In this document: piece after piece, positions 1 through 8,553 of the stretch
Layout of the letters: every line of letters begins with the position of its first letter
How positions within the stretch are numbered: position 1 is the first letter of the stretch
NCBI GenBank assembly: GCA_963728355.1
Contig: CAVSJQ010000014.1
Location: 310,001-374,000, forward strand
DNA from: Sva-07 sp963728355
Lineage (GTDB): Bacteria > Actinomycetota > Acidimicrobiia > Acidimicrobiales > Ilumatobacteraceae
Direction of reading: 5' to 3'
Length of the DNA stretch: 64,000 nt
The notes under the pieces: model-generated
Databases searched by the model: none
Told to the model about the DNA's origin: nothing
The model's input: only the letters and a program-made list of their open reading frames with translations
Translations under genes and position numbers: made by a program

Positions 1-265
1 CGCGCTCCGTCCCAGGACGATGCGACGCCGGCTCGGGCGACATCGCGGCCGCGACGGTGGAGACCGGCGGGATGGCGGGCGGCTCGGACACCGGCGGCGT
101 CGGCGGCGACGGCAATGGGGAGGCCGGCGGTGCCAGCGATGGTGGTGGTGGTGGCGGCGGCGGAGAAGAAGATTCGGGGGGCGCAGCCGGAGTGCCCAGC
201 GATGGTGGTGGTGGCGGTGGTGCCGCGTCCGTCTGCGTCACCGGCGGAAGATGCGGACCGGTCAT
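1..265 (-). CDS. Proline-rich protein, N-terminal fragment (runs off window)
   Basis: An open frame starts with ATG at 265 and stays open to the left edge, giving about 88 residues of N-terminus. Its ATG overlaps the TGA stop of the upstream membrane-protein gene (ATGA), so the two are probably translationally coupled. The visible part begins MTGPHLPPVTQTD and then becomes very proline-rich, with two runs of five to eight prolines and Ser/Ala/Pro spacers. Such a segment is usually a disordered cytoplasmic head placed before membrane or FHA-like domains, but no domain is visible here. Function unknown. The coupling and the absence of stops support it being real; the C-terminal part is outside the window. 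Confidence 0.55.
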   Translation of the reverse strand, partial: MTGPHLPPVTQTDAAPPPPPPSLGTPAAPPESSSPPPPPPPPSLAPPASPLPSPPTPPVSEPPAIPPVSTVAAAMSPEPASHRPGTER

Positions 266-2109
266 CGCCCGGCCGCCGATCTGCTGCGCTCGCTCTGTTG
301 GCTGTGTTGCCCCACGAGCATGTTGTGGTGGTCGGCCTCATGCCGACACGCCCGCGACAGTGCGTGGCATCCCTCGGTCACCGACAGCGTCGAGCACAGC
401 TGGATCAGGGCGCCGATCGCGAGGTAGCCGGTCAGGTGCCCGATGTCGGTGGTCGTCAACGAGTCCGGCAGCCGCGACAAGCCACCGAGCCCCTGCACGT
501 GGACCAGCATCAGGACGGCCAAGGCGTACACGATCCGCAGCGGCGTCCGTGGCGCACCGATGGCAGCGGCGCTGCGTTCGAGCACCAGGAACGGGACGGC
601 GAGGACCGCAGCCTGAGCGATGAATCCGAGGATCACCGTGCCGATCGAGGCATCGACGGCCATACGATCCGCGATCCACCACACCCCTCCAGCGGCAGCC
701 GGCCAACACAGCGCGGCGATCAACGGATTGCGACGCCGCCCGCTGGTCTTGCGCACGTTGAGGACGGTCACGAACGTCCAGGCCGCCACCGCCGCGAGCA
801 GGGCCGCCGTGACGCCCGTCGACGCCGTCCGCAGTGCATCGAGCGCGTCCCACACTCGTTGACGGTCGGCAGCGAGCACACCGCTGTCGCGCGACTCGAG
901 CCACAGCATGCCGGTCACCGCGGCGCCGACGACGCTGAGGAGGGCGAGGCCGGACAGCAGCGTGACGACGACGAGTCGCAACAGTTCCGCACCGGGGAAC
1001 AACTCGATGCGCTTCGTGCGATCGGTCGGTCCGATTCGCGGCGGCGTCTTGGCCCGACGGGAGCGCGCGACCGCGGCCGGCAGCTTGGCGCCCGGGCGAC
1101 GTCGGGCGTCGGCGATGGTGATCGCATCCTCGACCGACGATGCGGCCCGCCAGGCCAGCAACACCGTGACCACGCAGGGCCCGATCGCCACCACGGCGAC
1201 GACCCACAGCGGCACCCACCCCGCCGGGTCGGTCACCGCCGAGACGCTCCCTGTACCGCTCACGGTGTCGGAGGTGTCGGACAACCCGTCGATGCCTGCG
1301 TACCGGAGCGCAACGACCGACGCGATTCCGACCACTGCCATCACGACGGGAACCCACATCCACTGCGCAACCTGAGCGGAATAGCCGCCGACCTGTCGCA
1401 CGACGCCCGCCAGATGGTTCATCGGCCGGTACGTCATCGGGATCGCGAGCACCAGGGAGACGAACGCCACCGCGAGCGGAACGATCGACACCGTCTGATC
1501 CCCGCTCGATCCGACGCGTCGTCCTGCCACGGCGATCACCGTCATGGCGATCGCCACGAAGACGAACGGAGCGATCCACGTTCGCACCGCCACATTCGGG
1601 TCCGGGATGTTCGCTCGAGCGGCGGGACCGACCAGTCGACGGGCGTTGTCCGTCGTCACCCACGTCCACCCGATCACGGACAGCACCGCGGAGATGCCAG
1701 CGAGAATCGACACCCACATCAATCCGTTCGACCACGCCAGGTCGTCGGTCAATCGCTGCACCTGCCACCCGATGGGAACGATCATGATCGCCAGGGCCCC
1801 CGCTGCAGCGATCCGCCACGGCGTCATCGGACGCAGCGCCAGCGCCGGGCCAGGTCCCGCTCCGACCGCTCGCGGAGGTGGCTCGTCGCTCCAGGTCGGG
1901 GCCGGAGCCGGATTCGCCGGCGCAGCGGACACCGGCATCTGCGTCGTGATCGGCACGACGGGGGCGGCCTCGTCGCGATGCGGTGGCGTCATCGCAGCCC
2001 GCAGCCCGGGATCCAGCGGTTCCATGTCGTCGTCATCGACCGGAGCGCTGAACAACTTGAGAGAAACCTCAGGGACGACAGGTGACGCTTCGCCACGAGT
2101 CGGGTCCAA
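262..2109 (-). CDS. Polytopic membrane protein of unknown function
   Basis: A protein of up to 615 residues with an acidic, Pro/Ala-rich N-terminal 95 residues followed by about eleven hydrophobic segments spread to the C-terminus, in two halves separated by a basic cytoplasmic stretch (about residues 330-375). The C-terminus carries a Cys/His-containing tail. I recognise no family motif; it could be a DUF4328-like or other uncharacterised integral membrane protein. The start is uncertain: the longest form uses TTG at 2109 with GGAGAG just upstream, while ATG at 2025 would leave about 127 bp for divergent promoters toward eno. The downstream proline-rich gene overlaps its stop. Confidence 0.6.
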   Translation of the reverse strand: MDPTRGEASPVVPEVSLKLFSAPVDDDDMEPLDPGLRAAMTPPHRDEAAPVVPITTQMPVSAAPANPAPAPTWSDEPPPRAVGAGPGPALALRPMTPWRIAAAGALAIMIVPIGWQVQRLTDDLAWSNGLMWVSILAGISAVLSVIGWTWVTTDNARRLVGPAARANIPDPNVAVRTWIAPFVFVAIAMTVIAVAGRRVGSSGDQTVSIVPLAVAFVSLVLAIPMTYRPMNHLAGVVRQVGGYSAQVAQWMWVPVVMAVVGIASVVALRYAGIDGLSDTSDTVSGTGSVSAVTDPAGWVPLWVVAVVAIGPCVVTVLLAWRAASSVEDAITIADARRRPGAKLPAAVARSRRAKTPPRIGPTDRTKRIELFPGAELLRLVVVTLLSGLALLSVVGAAVTGMLWLESRDSGVLAADRQRVWDALDALRTASTGVTAALLAAVAAWTFVTVLNVRKTSGRRRNPLIAALCWPAAAGGVWWIADRMAVDASIGTVILGFIAQAAVLAVPFLVLERSAAAIGAPRTPLRIVYALAVLMLVHVQGLGGLSRLPDSLTTTDIGHLTGYLAIGALIQLCSTLSVTEGCHALSRACRHEADHHNMLVGQHSQQSERSRSAAGR

Positions 2110-2151
2110 CGGCTCTCCGACGGCGACGACGGGCTCCGATACGTTGGAGCC

Positions 2152-3429
2152 ATGAGCGACATCCTCAGCATCACCGGCCGCGAGATCCTCGACTCGCGTG
2201 GCAACCCGACCGTCGAGGTCGAGGTGCTCCTCGATTCCGGTGCGGTCGGACGCGCTGCAGTCCCGTCAGGGGCGTCGACCGGCGAGCACGAGGCCGTCGA
2301 GTTGCGTGACGGCGGCGACCGGTACGGCGGCAAGGGTGTCCAGAAGGCGGTCGGTTTCGTCAACGACGAGATCGCCGATGCGCTCGAGGGATTCGACGCC
2401 GTCGACCAACGGTTCCTCGACCGTGTGATGCTGGATCTCGACGGCACCGACAACAAGTCGCGTCTCGGCGCCAACGCCATCCTCGGCACCAGCTTGGCGA
2501 TCGCGAAGGCCGCGGCCACCGAGCTCGACCTGCCGCTGTACACCTACCTCGGCGGGCCCAATGCCCATGTGTTGCCGGTGCCGATGATGAACGTCATCAA
2601 CGGTGGGGTGCACGCCGACAACTCGATCGACCTCCAGGAGTTCATGGTGATGCCGGTCGGCGCACCCAGCTTCTCGGAGGCGCTGCGGTGGGGCACCGAG
2701 ACCTACCACGTCCTCAAAGGCGTGATCCGCGACCGTGGTCTGTCGACCGCCGTCGGCGACGAAGGAGGATTCGCCCCCGATCTCGACTCGAACGAAGAAG
2801 CGATCAAGGTGCTCGTCGAAGCGATCACCAAGGCCGGCTTCACGCCCGGCGACGACATCGCCATCGCGCTCGACCCCGCCACCAGCGAGATCTTCCACGA
2901 CGGCGCCTACCACCTCACCGGCGAAGGCAAGGTGCTGTCGCCGACGGAGATGACCGACTACTGGAAGCGTCTCGTCGACACCTACCCGATCGTCTCGATC
3001 GAAGATGCGATGGACGAGAACGACTGGGAGGGCTGGGCCACGCTCACCGCGGCGATCGGCGACAAGGTGCAACTCGTCGGCGACGACCTCTTCGTCACCA
3101 ACTCCACCCGGCTGCAGATGGGCATCGAACAGCGCGTCGCCAACTCGATCCTCGTGAAGGTCAATCAGATCGGCTCACTCACCGAGACCCTCGACACCGT
3201 CCAGCTGGCGACACGCCACGGCTACACGTCGGTGATGAGCCACCGCTCGGGCGAGACCGAGGACGCCACCATCGCCGACCTCGCCGTCGCCACCAACTGC
3301 GGCCAGATCAAGACCGGCGCCCCGGCACGCAGCGACCGCGTCGCCAAGTACAACCAGCTGCTGCGCATCGAGTCCCAGCTCGGCGACACCGCCGAATACC
3401 GCGGCCGCTCGGCGCTCGCGCCGCTCTGA
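2152..3429 (+). CDS. eno: Enolase (phosphopyruvate hydratase)
   Basis: Converts 2-phosphoglycerate to phosphoenolpyruvate in glycolysis/gluconeogenesis; cytoplasmic and Mg-dependent. The protein is 425 residues, the normal bacterial length. It opens with the SRGNPTVEVEV region. The catalytic Glu lies in GDEGGFAPDL (about 202-211), metal ligands in ALDPATSE (about 240), IEDAMDENDW (about 283) and GDDLF (about 310), the base lysine in ILVKVNQIGS (about 336), and SHRSGETED and KTGAPARSDR complete the active site. The ATG is preceded by a six-base inverted repeat (GGCTCC/GGAGCC at 2132-2151) and only a very close GGAG, so a short-leader or leaderless mRNA is possible. Next comes a repeat array, then divIC, as in other actinobacteria. 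Confidence 0.98.
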   Translation: MSDILSITGREILDSRGNPTVEVEVLLDSGAVGRAAVPSGASTGEHEAVELRDGGDRYGGKGVQKAVGFVNDEIADALEGFDAVDQRFLDRVMLDLDGTDNKSRLGANAILGTSLAIAKAAATELDLPLYTYLGGPNAHVLPVPMMNVINGGVHADNSIDLQEFMVMPVGAPSFSEALRWGTETYHVLKGVIRDRGLSTAVGDEGGFAPDLDSNEEAIKVLVEAITKAGFTPGDDIAIALDPATSEIFHDGAYHLTGEGKVLSPTEMTDYWKRLVDTYPIVSIEDAMDENDWEGWATLTAAIGDKVQLVGDDLFVTNSTRLQMGIEQRVANSILVKVNQIGSLTETLDTVQLATRHGYTSVMSHRSGETEDATIADLAVATNCGQIKTGAPARSDRVAKYNQLLRIESQLGDTAEYRGRSALAPL

Positions 3430-3478
3430 ATTCTCGGCCTCACCGCACGTCGGTGGCTGCGCAGTCGGGGTCGGCCTC

Positions 3479-3817
3479 GTCCGGCTCGTCGCTGGCGCTT
3501 CCCTCGCCGGCGTGCCACAACCCGCCTCGGCCTCGCGCCTCGTCCGGCTCCTCGCTGGCGCTTCCCTCCTGGTGGCGGGCTCGTCGTCCGCTGCGCTTCC
3601 TCCTCGCGCCGCGTCCGGCTCGTCGCTGGCGCTTCCCTCCTGGTGGCGGGCTCGTCGTCCGCTGCGCTTCCTCCTCGCGCCGCGTCCGGCTCGTCGCTGG
3701 CGCTTCCCTTCTGGTGGCGGGCTCGTCGTCCGCTGCGCTTCCTCCCCGCGCCGCGTCCGGCTCGTCGCTGGCGCTTCCCTCGCCGGCGTGCCACAACCCG
3801 CCTCGGCCTCGCGACGC
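3479..3817. repeat. 71-bp tandem repeat array in the 552-bp eno-divIC gap
   Basis: Three consecutive 71-bp units begin at 3542, 3613 and 3684, each opening with GTCCGGCTC and containing GCTGGCGCTTCCCT. They are flanked on both sides (3479-3541 and 3755-3817) by a shorter 63-bp variant ending with CGTGCCACAACCCGCC. Units differ by only one or two bases. Within the 71-bp unit the first half is loosely repeated as GGCTCGTCGTCCGCTGCGC. The period is not a multiple of three, so no frame is preserved from unit to unit and coding is unlikely even though all frames lack stops. A 33-bp perfect copy of the flanking-unit start recurs at 26666-26698. The remaining parts of the gap (3430-3478 and 3818-3981) show nothing recognisable. 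Confidence 0.9.
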
Positions 3818-3981
3818 GGCGGCGTGGTCCGACGGGTGGGACACAGCGAACGGGTGGCGCCGGCGCACGGCCGGGACCGGCCGCAGGCCGCAGCCCGGGC
3901 GTGTGGCGGTGACAGGACCCGTGAGCGGTACGTCCACGAGCGTGCCGCCGGAACCAACGACTCAGCTGCGAGAATGACGAC

Positions 3982-4479
3982 GTGAGCCGCTCGCGCACCA
4001 CCTCGATCCCGAGGCCGAAGGAACCTGCGAAGGCCTCCGACGAGGGGCGTTCGCGCCTCGGTGACTTCACGAGGCCCATCCCCGTCGACAAACGGATCTT
4101 CCGGCGACCCAAGCTGGCCCTGTTCAGCGGCGTCTTCGTCCTGGTGGTGATCGGCACGATCGCCGCAGCGGTGTTCATCCTGCCGGTGGGCACCTGGTTC
4201 GATCAGGACGAGCAACTCGCCCAACGCCAGGCCGAACTCGACGAACTGCAACGCGTCAACGGTCAGCTGTCGGGCGAGGTCGAGCGACTGCGCACCGACG
4301 ACGGCGTCCGTGAAGCCGCTCGCGAAGAGATCGGCTTCGTCGAAGAGGGCGACCAGCGATCCACGATCCTGCCGCTGCCACCGGTCCCCCGCGACCTGCC
4401 CGACGGCTGGCCGTACAACGTGGTCACACAGATCTTCGCCGCTCGCACGGCTGGGTCGGCGCCGGCCGTCGCCGACTAG
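3982..4479 (+). CDS. FtsB/DivIC septum formation initiator family protein
   Basis: A bitopic cell-division protein of 165 residues. It has a basic cytoplasmic N-terminus (1-44), one membrane segment at about 45-68, then an external coiled coil (about 70-105) with heptad-like Leu/Val spacing, and the short conserved AREEIGF motif that defines the DivIC/FtsB family. FtsB/DivIC bridges FtsL and FtsQ in the divisome; this role is taken from the family. It starts with GTG at 3982. Position next to eno matches the conserved actinobacterial eno-divIC pair. The proline-rich C-terminal tail (PLPPVPRDLPDGWPYN) is typical of actinobacterial versions. The usual next genes (DUF501, ppx) are displaced to 29090. 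Confidence 0.85.
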   Translation: MSRSRTTSIPRPKEPAKASDEGRSRLGDFTRPIPVDKRIFRRPKLALFSGVFVLVVIGTIAAAVFILPVGTWFDQDEQLAQRQAELDELQRVNGQLSGEVERLRTDDGVREAAREEIGFVEEGDQRSTILPLPPVPRDLPDGWPYNVVTQIFAARTAGSAPAVAD

Positions 4480-4542
4480 GTTCGGGCACGATCACACCGA
4501 CCGATCGCTCCGGCGATCCGATCCACCACAAGGGGGCCCGAC

Positions 4543-6831
4543 GTGGCCGGAAGCATCCTGGGGACCCGAGTACAGCGCAAGGAAGACCCCAAGTTCCTCA
4601 CCACCGGCGGCATGTACGTCGACGACCTCCACGACGACCTCCTCGCCGGCGCCCTCCACGTGGTGTACGCCCGCTCCGCCGTCGCCCACGGCACGATCCT
4701 GTCGATCGACGTCGACGGCGCCAAGGACATGCCGGGCGTCGTGGGGGTGTTCACCGCCGAATCGCTCGGACTCGAGCCCGTGCCGTCGAGCTTCAACCCC
4801 GCCGTGGCGCGCACGATGCTCGCCAGCGACAAGGTCCGATTCGTCGGGGAACCGGTCGCGGCGATCGTCGCCGAGACCCTCGCCCAGGCGACCGACGCCG
4901 CCGAGATGGTGTTCGTCGACGTCGACTTCCTCCCGACGCTCGTCGACATCGAAGCGTCGATGGCCTCGGACACGCTCATCTACGACGCGGCCGGCTCCAA
5001 CGCCGTGTTCGACACGACCGCCCTCGGCATGCCCGAGAACACTGCGGCCGACGACTACTTCGCCGACTGTGAAGTCGTCGTCACAGGACGCTTCCTCAAC
5101 CAGCGTGTCGCCCCCTGCCCGCTCGAAGTCCGCGGCTCGGCGGCCACGTGGGTCGACGGCCGCCTGCACCAGTGGCTCTCCACGCAGCACGCCCAGGGCG
5201 TCAAGGCCCCGATCGCCGCCGCCAACGGCGTCGACGTGGACAAGATCCGGGTCATCACGCCGGACGTCGGCGGCGCGTTCGGTGCGAAGATCGGCACCTA
5301 CGCCGAGGAAATGCTGCTCGGTCCGATCTCGAAGGCGCTCGGCCGCCCGGTCCGCTGGCGCGAGACGCGCAGCGAGTCGATGATGAACATGGGCCACGGT
5401 CGCAGCCAGCTGCAGTACGCCACGATCGGTGGCACCCGCGACGGCAAGGTGACCCATTACCAGCTGCACCTGTTCCAGGACGCCGGCGGGTTCATGGACG
5501 TCGGCGGCGTGCTCGGCTTCGCAATGACGCGCCCGATGGCATCGGCGGTCTACGACATCCCGAACATCGAGGTGCGTGCCACCACGGTGCTGACCAACAC
5601 CACGCCGACGGTGCCGTACCGCGGCGCAGGTCGTCCGGAGGCGACCGCCGCGGCCGAACGAGCGATGGATCTGTTCGCCGCCGAGATCGGCAAGGACGCC
5701 GCCGAGGTGCGCCGGATGAACCTGATCCCCAAGTTCATGGAGCCGCACACCACGGCGATCGGCCAGTCGTACGACGTCGGCGACTTCGAAGGCGCACTCG
5801 ACAAAGCGCTCGAAGCAGCGGGCTACGACGAACTCCGCGCCGAGCAGGCCCGCCGCCGGGAGGCCGGCGACGAGAAGCTGCTGGGGATCGGTGTCAGCGT
5901 CTACGTCGAGATCACCGGCGGCGTCGATCCGATGGGCGAGGCGGCGAAGATCGAGGTGCAGGACGACGGATCGGCGCTCGTGTACACCGGCACGTCACCG
6001 CACGGCCAGGGCCACGACACCTCGTGGTCGATGATCGCCAGCGACCAGACCGGCATCCCGATGGATCGCATCACCCTCATCTGGGGCGACACCGATCTGG
6101 TCCCCGAAGGTGGTGGCACGATGGGCTCACGTTCGCTGCAGGTCGGCGGCGCGGCGGTGAACAAGGCGTCGATCGAGCTGGTCGAGAAGGCCCAGAAGCT
6201 GGCGGCCTCGCTGTTGGAGGCCGACGAGGCCGACATCGTGCTCGACAAGGACACCGGCGCCTTCCACGTGGCCGGCACGCCGGCGGTTGCCAAGACGTGG
6301 GCCGACCTCGCGGTCGCCGCCAAGGGACAGGGCGACGACCTGACGATCGACACCCGCTTCGACGCCGGGCAGGCGACATTCCCGTTCGGTGCCCACGTGG
6401 CCGTGGTCGAGGTCGACACCGGCACCGGCCAGGTCAAGCATCTGCGCCAGGTCGCCTGCGACGACGCCGGCCGCGTCGTCAACCCGATGCTGCTCGACGG
6501 CCAGATCCACGGCGGCATCGCCCAGGGCACCGCTCAGGCGCTGCTCGAAGAGGTGCGCTACGACGAGGACGGCAACCCGGTCACCTCGAACCTCGCCGAC
6601 TACGCGATGATCTCCGCCACCGAGCTGCCGAGCTTCGAGGTGATCCACATGGAGACGCCCACCTTCGTGAATCCGCTCGGCGCGAAGGGCATCGGCGAGT
6701 CGGGCACGATCGGCTCGACCCCCGCGGTGCAGTCCGCCGTCATCGACGCCCTGAGCCATCTCGGCGTCCGCCACATCGACATGCCCGCCACCGCCGAGAA
6801 GGTCTGGCGAGCCATCCAATCCGCAACGTGA
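4543..6831 (+). CDS. Molybdopterin-binding large subunit, form II CODH/xanthine dehydrogenase family (lone copy)
   Basis: Catalytic large subunit of a molybdenum hydroxylase, 762 residues. It opens with RKEDPKFLTTGG, the usual N-terminal aldehyde-oxidase hammerhead domain, followed by Moco-binding motifs GGAFGAK (about 242) and PYRGAGR (about 358), and the C-terminal GIGESGTIGS containing the catalytic Glu (about 718). Form I CO dehydrogenases carry AYxCSFR; the YRGAGR loop seen here is the form II signature, whose true substrate is generally unsettled, so CO oxidation should not be assumed. GTG start at 4543. It has no adjacent small or medium subunit; it may share those at 9858 and 12840. 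It lies 63 bp after divIC and before a HD-domain gene. Confidence 0.88.
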   Translation: MAGSILGTRVQRKEDPKFLTTGGMYVDDLHDDLLAGALHVVYARSAVAHGTILSIDVDGAKDMPGVVGVFTAESLGLEPVPSSFNPAVARTMLASDKVRFVGEPVAAIVAETLAQATDAAEMVFVDVDFLPTLVDIEASMASDTLIYDAAGSNAVFDTTALGMPENTAADDYFADCEVVVTGRFLNQRVAPCPLEVRGSAATWVDGRLHQWLSTQHAQGVKAPIAAANGVDVDKIRVITPDVGGAFGAKIGTYAEEMLLGPISKALGRPVRWRETRSESMMNMGHGRSQLQYATIGGTRDGKVTHYQLHLFQDAGGFMDVGGVLGFAMTRPMASAVYDIPNIEVRATTVLTNTTPTVPYRGAGRPEATAAAERAMDLFAAEIGKDAAEVRRMNLIPKFMEPHTTAIGQSYDVGDFEGALDKALEAAGYDELRAEQARRREAGDEKLLGIGVSVYVEITGGVDPMGEAAKIEVQDDGSALVYTGTSPHGQGHDTSWSMIASDQTGIPMDRITLIWGDTDLVPEGGGTMGSRSLQVGGAAVNKASIELVEKAQKLAASLLEADEADIVLDKDTGAFHVAGTPAVAKTWADLAVAAKGQGDDLTIDTRFDAGQATFPFGAHVAVVEVDTGTGQVKHLRQVACDDAGRVVNPMLLDGQIHGGIAQGTAQALLEEVRYDEDGNPVTSNLADYAMISATELPSFEVIHMETPTFVNPLGAKGIGESGTIGSTPAVQSAVIDALSHLGVRHIDMPATAEKVWRAIQSAT

Positions 6832-6833
6832 CC

Positions 6834-6864
6834 GTTACGCCAGGGGTCAGACCCCCGGCGTAAC
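6834..6864. repeat. 31-bp palindromic element, copy 1
   Basis: An imperfect palindrome with arms GTTACGCC and GGCGTAAC and an inner GGGGTC/GACCCC stem around one central base, giving a hairpin of 15 pairs with one A-C mismatch. It starts two bases after the stop of the large-subunit gene. Copy 2 (6894-6924) is its reverse complement apart from one base, and copy 3 is at 38173-38203. Possible terminator or mRNA-end stabiliser; there is no U tract. Confidence 0.85.
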
Positions 6865-6893
6865 AGCCACTCGCGCGCACCAACCGACGACGT

Positions 6894-6924
6894 GTGACGC
6901 CGGGGGTCTGACCCCTGGCGTAAC
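6894..6924. repeat. 31-bp palindromic element, copy 2
   Basis: Same family as copy 1 but in inverted orientation, 60 bp start to start. It has arms GTGACGCC and GGCGTAAC and inner GGGGTC/GACCCC. It is immediately followed by the GAGAGGAG ribosome-binding site of the HD-domain gene, so it probably lies in that gene's 5' leader. Identical to copy 3 at 38173. Confidence 0.85.
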
Positions 6925-6938
6925 GAGAGGAGACGACA

Positions 6939-7496
6939 ATGAGCACCACCGAGCATCCGCGTACCACCTTCACCTCGTTCGAGGAGTCGACCGCCGAGGA
7001 CTGGGCGATCATCGCGCCACAGCTGGCCATCACGCAGTCCCTCGTCGCCGAGCGCGTCATCGACCTGATGCGCGCGCTCGAGTCCGACCACGGCGGATTT
7101 CCCGTCAACCGGCTCGAGCACAGCCTGCAGACCGCCACCCGCGCCGAACGCGACGGCCGCGACGACGAATACGTGCTGTGCGCGCTGCTGCACGACATCG
7201 GCGACACGCTCAGCCCGTACAGCCACCCGGACATCGCGGCGGGCATCCTCAAGCCGTTCGTGTCGGAGGCCAACCACTTCATGGTCAAGCATCACGGCGA
7301 GTTCCAGGGCTACTACTTCTGGGACTACATCGGCCTCGACAAGAACGCCCGTGACAAGCACCGCGACTCGCCGTACTTCGAGTACACCGAGGAGTTCTGC
7401 GCCAAGTACGACCAGACCGCCTTCGACGCCGACTACATCAGCAACCCGCTCGAGCACTACGAGCCGCTCATCCGCGAACGCCTCCACGGCCGCTGA
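6939..7496 (+). CDS. HD-domain protein, PhnZ/TmpB-like fold
   Basis: A soluble metal-binding HD-domain protein of 185 residues. Visible ligands are His61 (EHSLQTA), the His85-Asp86 pair (ALLHDIGD), His96, His118/His119 (VKHHGEF) and a C-terminal Asp region (KYDQTAFD). This order, with LEHSLQTATRAE before the HD pair, resembles the mixed-valent di-iron oxygenases PhnZ/TmpB and myo-inositol-oxygenase-like HD proteins more than phosphohydrolases. From memory of PhnZ, the Tyr and Glu ten and seven residues before the first His act in iron binding; here those positions are His51 and Phe54, so the chemistry may differ. Strong RBS (GAGAGGAG) eight bases before ATG. Substrate unknown. It sits among molybdenum hydroxylase genes. 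Confidence 0.7.
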   Translation: MSTTEHPRTTFTSFEESTAEDWAIIAPQLAITQSLVAERVIDLMRALESDHGGFPVNRLEHSLQTATRAERDGRDDEYVLCALLHDIGDTLSPYSHPDIAAGILKPFVSEANHFMVKHHGEFQGYYFWDYIGLDKNARDKHRDSPYFEYTEEFCAKYDQTAFDADYISNPLEHYEPLIRERLHGR

Positions 7497-7563
7497 CACA
7501 CCCGACCGGCACCGGCCCGAACGATCCGGGAGCACAACAGCGCAGAGGGCTACCGTCGGCGTC

Positions 7564-8553
7564 GTGAACTACTCACCGATCGGCCGCCTGCAGCGTGCCC
7601 TCGCCATGGTGGCAGCGGTCGGCGTCATCGGCACCGTCGGATACTGGCTGTTCGGCATGAGCTTCACTGATGCCGCCTATCAGACGGTCACGACGGTCAC
7701 CACGGTCGGGTTCCGCGAGCTGAAGGACTTCGACGCCGTCGAGCAGTGGTTCACGATCGTCATCATCATCACTGGCGTGTCGACGGTGCTGTACACCTTC
7801 ACCCTGGGAGTGCAGGTGGTGGTGGAGGGACAACTACGAGACTTCGTCGGGAGGCGGCTCATGGATCGGGAGATCAGCAAGATGGCGGGCCACACGATCG
7901 TGTGCGGCTGGGGCCGCGTCGGTCGGGCCGTCGCCGAGGACCTCGTCGACGCCGGACACTCGGTGGTGGTGGTCGACGTCGACGCCGACCGCGTCGCCGA
8001 CATCGCCCACCCGACCGTCGTCGGTGACGCCACGCTCGACTCCACGCTGCGCACCGCCGGCATCGACCGCGCGAAAGCCCTCGTCGCAGCGCTGGAAGGT
8101 GACGCCGAGAACCTGTTCGTGACGCTCTCGGCGAGAGCGATCGTGCCCGAGTTGTTCATCGTGGCCCGCGCCCGCCAGGACGAGAGCGTCCCGAAGCTGG
8201 CCAACGCCGGCGCCGACCGCGTCGTCAACCCTCAGGAGCTCGGCGCCGCCCGCATGGCCTCGTTCGTCGCCCGTCCGCACGTCGCCGAGTTCGTCGACGT
8301 CGTGATGCACGAACGCTCGCTCGAGTTCCGCATGCAGGAGTACGACGTGCCGGAACGCTCGCTCCTCGCCGGCCAGACACTGCGCGAGGCCGACCTGCGC
8401 AAGCGGGCGGGCATCCTGGTGCTGGCGCTGCGTCTGGTCGACGGCACCTTCACCACGAACCCCGATCCGGACACCGTCATCGAACCGCACCAGATCCTGA
8501 TCGCCGTGGGGACCGACACCGACTTCGACCACCTCGACAAGATCGCACGATGA
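7564..8553 (+). CDS. Two-TM potassium channel with RCK (TrkA-N/TrkA-C) domains
   Basis: An MthK-like potassium channel subunit of 329 residues. The first membrane helix is about 11-33, the pore helix and selectivity filter TTVGF at 46-50, the second helix about 62-85, then a cytoplasmic TrkA-N Rossmann domain with the nucleotide motif GWGRVG (115-120) and acidic VVDVDAD, and a TrkA-C domain at the end. Such channels assemble as tetramers gated by ligands bound to the RCK ring. The GTG at 7564 was chosen because it begins just before the first membrane helix; the open frame extends upstream into the previous gene without supporting sequence. The stop overlaps the start of the HAD gene (ATGA). 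Confidence 0.9.
   Translation: MNYSPIGRLQRALAMVAAVGVIGTVGYWLFGMSFTDAAYQTVTTVTTVGFRELKDFDAVEQWFTIVIIITGVSTVLYTFTLGVQVVVEGQLRDFVGRRLMDREISKMAGHTIVCGWGRVGRAVAEDLVDAGHSVVVVDVDADRVADIAHPTVVGDATLDSTLRTAGIDRAKALVAALEGDAENLFVTLSARAIVPELFIVARARQDESVPKLANAGADRVVNPQELGAARMASFVARPHVAEFVDVVMHERSLEFRMQEYDVPERSLLAGQTLREADLRKRAGILVLALRLVDGTFTTNPDPDTVIEPHQILIAVGTDTDFDHLDKIAR

Noticed and set aside
2266..3072. Long frame antisense to eno
   Set aside because: High GC and codon bias make long antisense frames common here; enolase on the plus strand is certain.
3479..3817. Possible CRISPR array
   Set aside because: Repeats are directly adjacent 71-bp units with no unique spacers, and no cas genes are in the window.
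3440..3937. Protein-coding reading of the repeat array on either strand
   Set aside because: All frames are open because the sequence lacks stop codons; the 71-bp period shifts frame each unit, and the predicted peptides are low-complexity Arg/Ala/Ser without a ribosome-binding site.
4543..6831. Calling the large subunits true aerobic CO dehydrogenase (form I)
   Set aside because: The Cys-containing AYxCSFR loop is absent; both carry YRGAGR as in form II enzymes.
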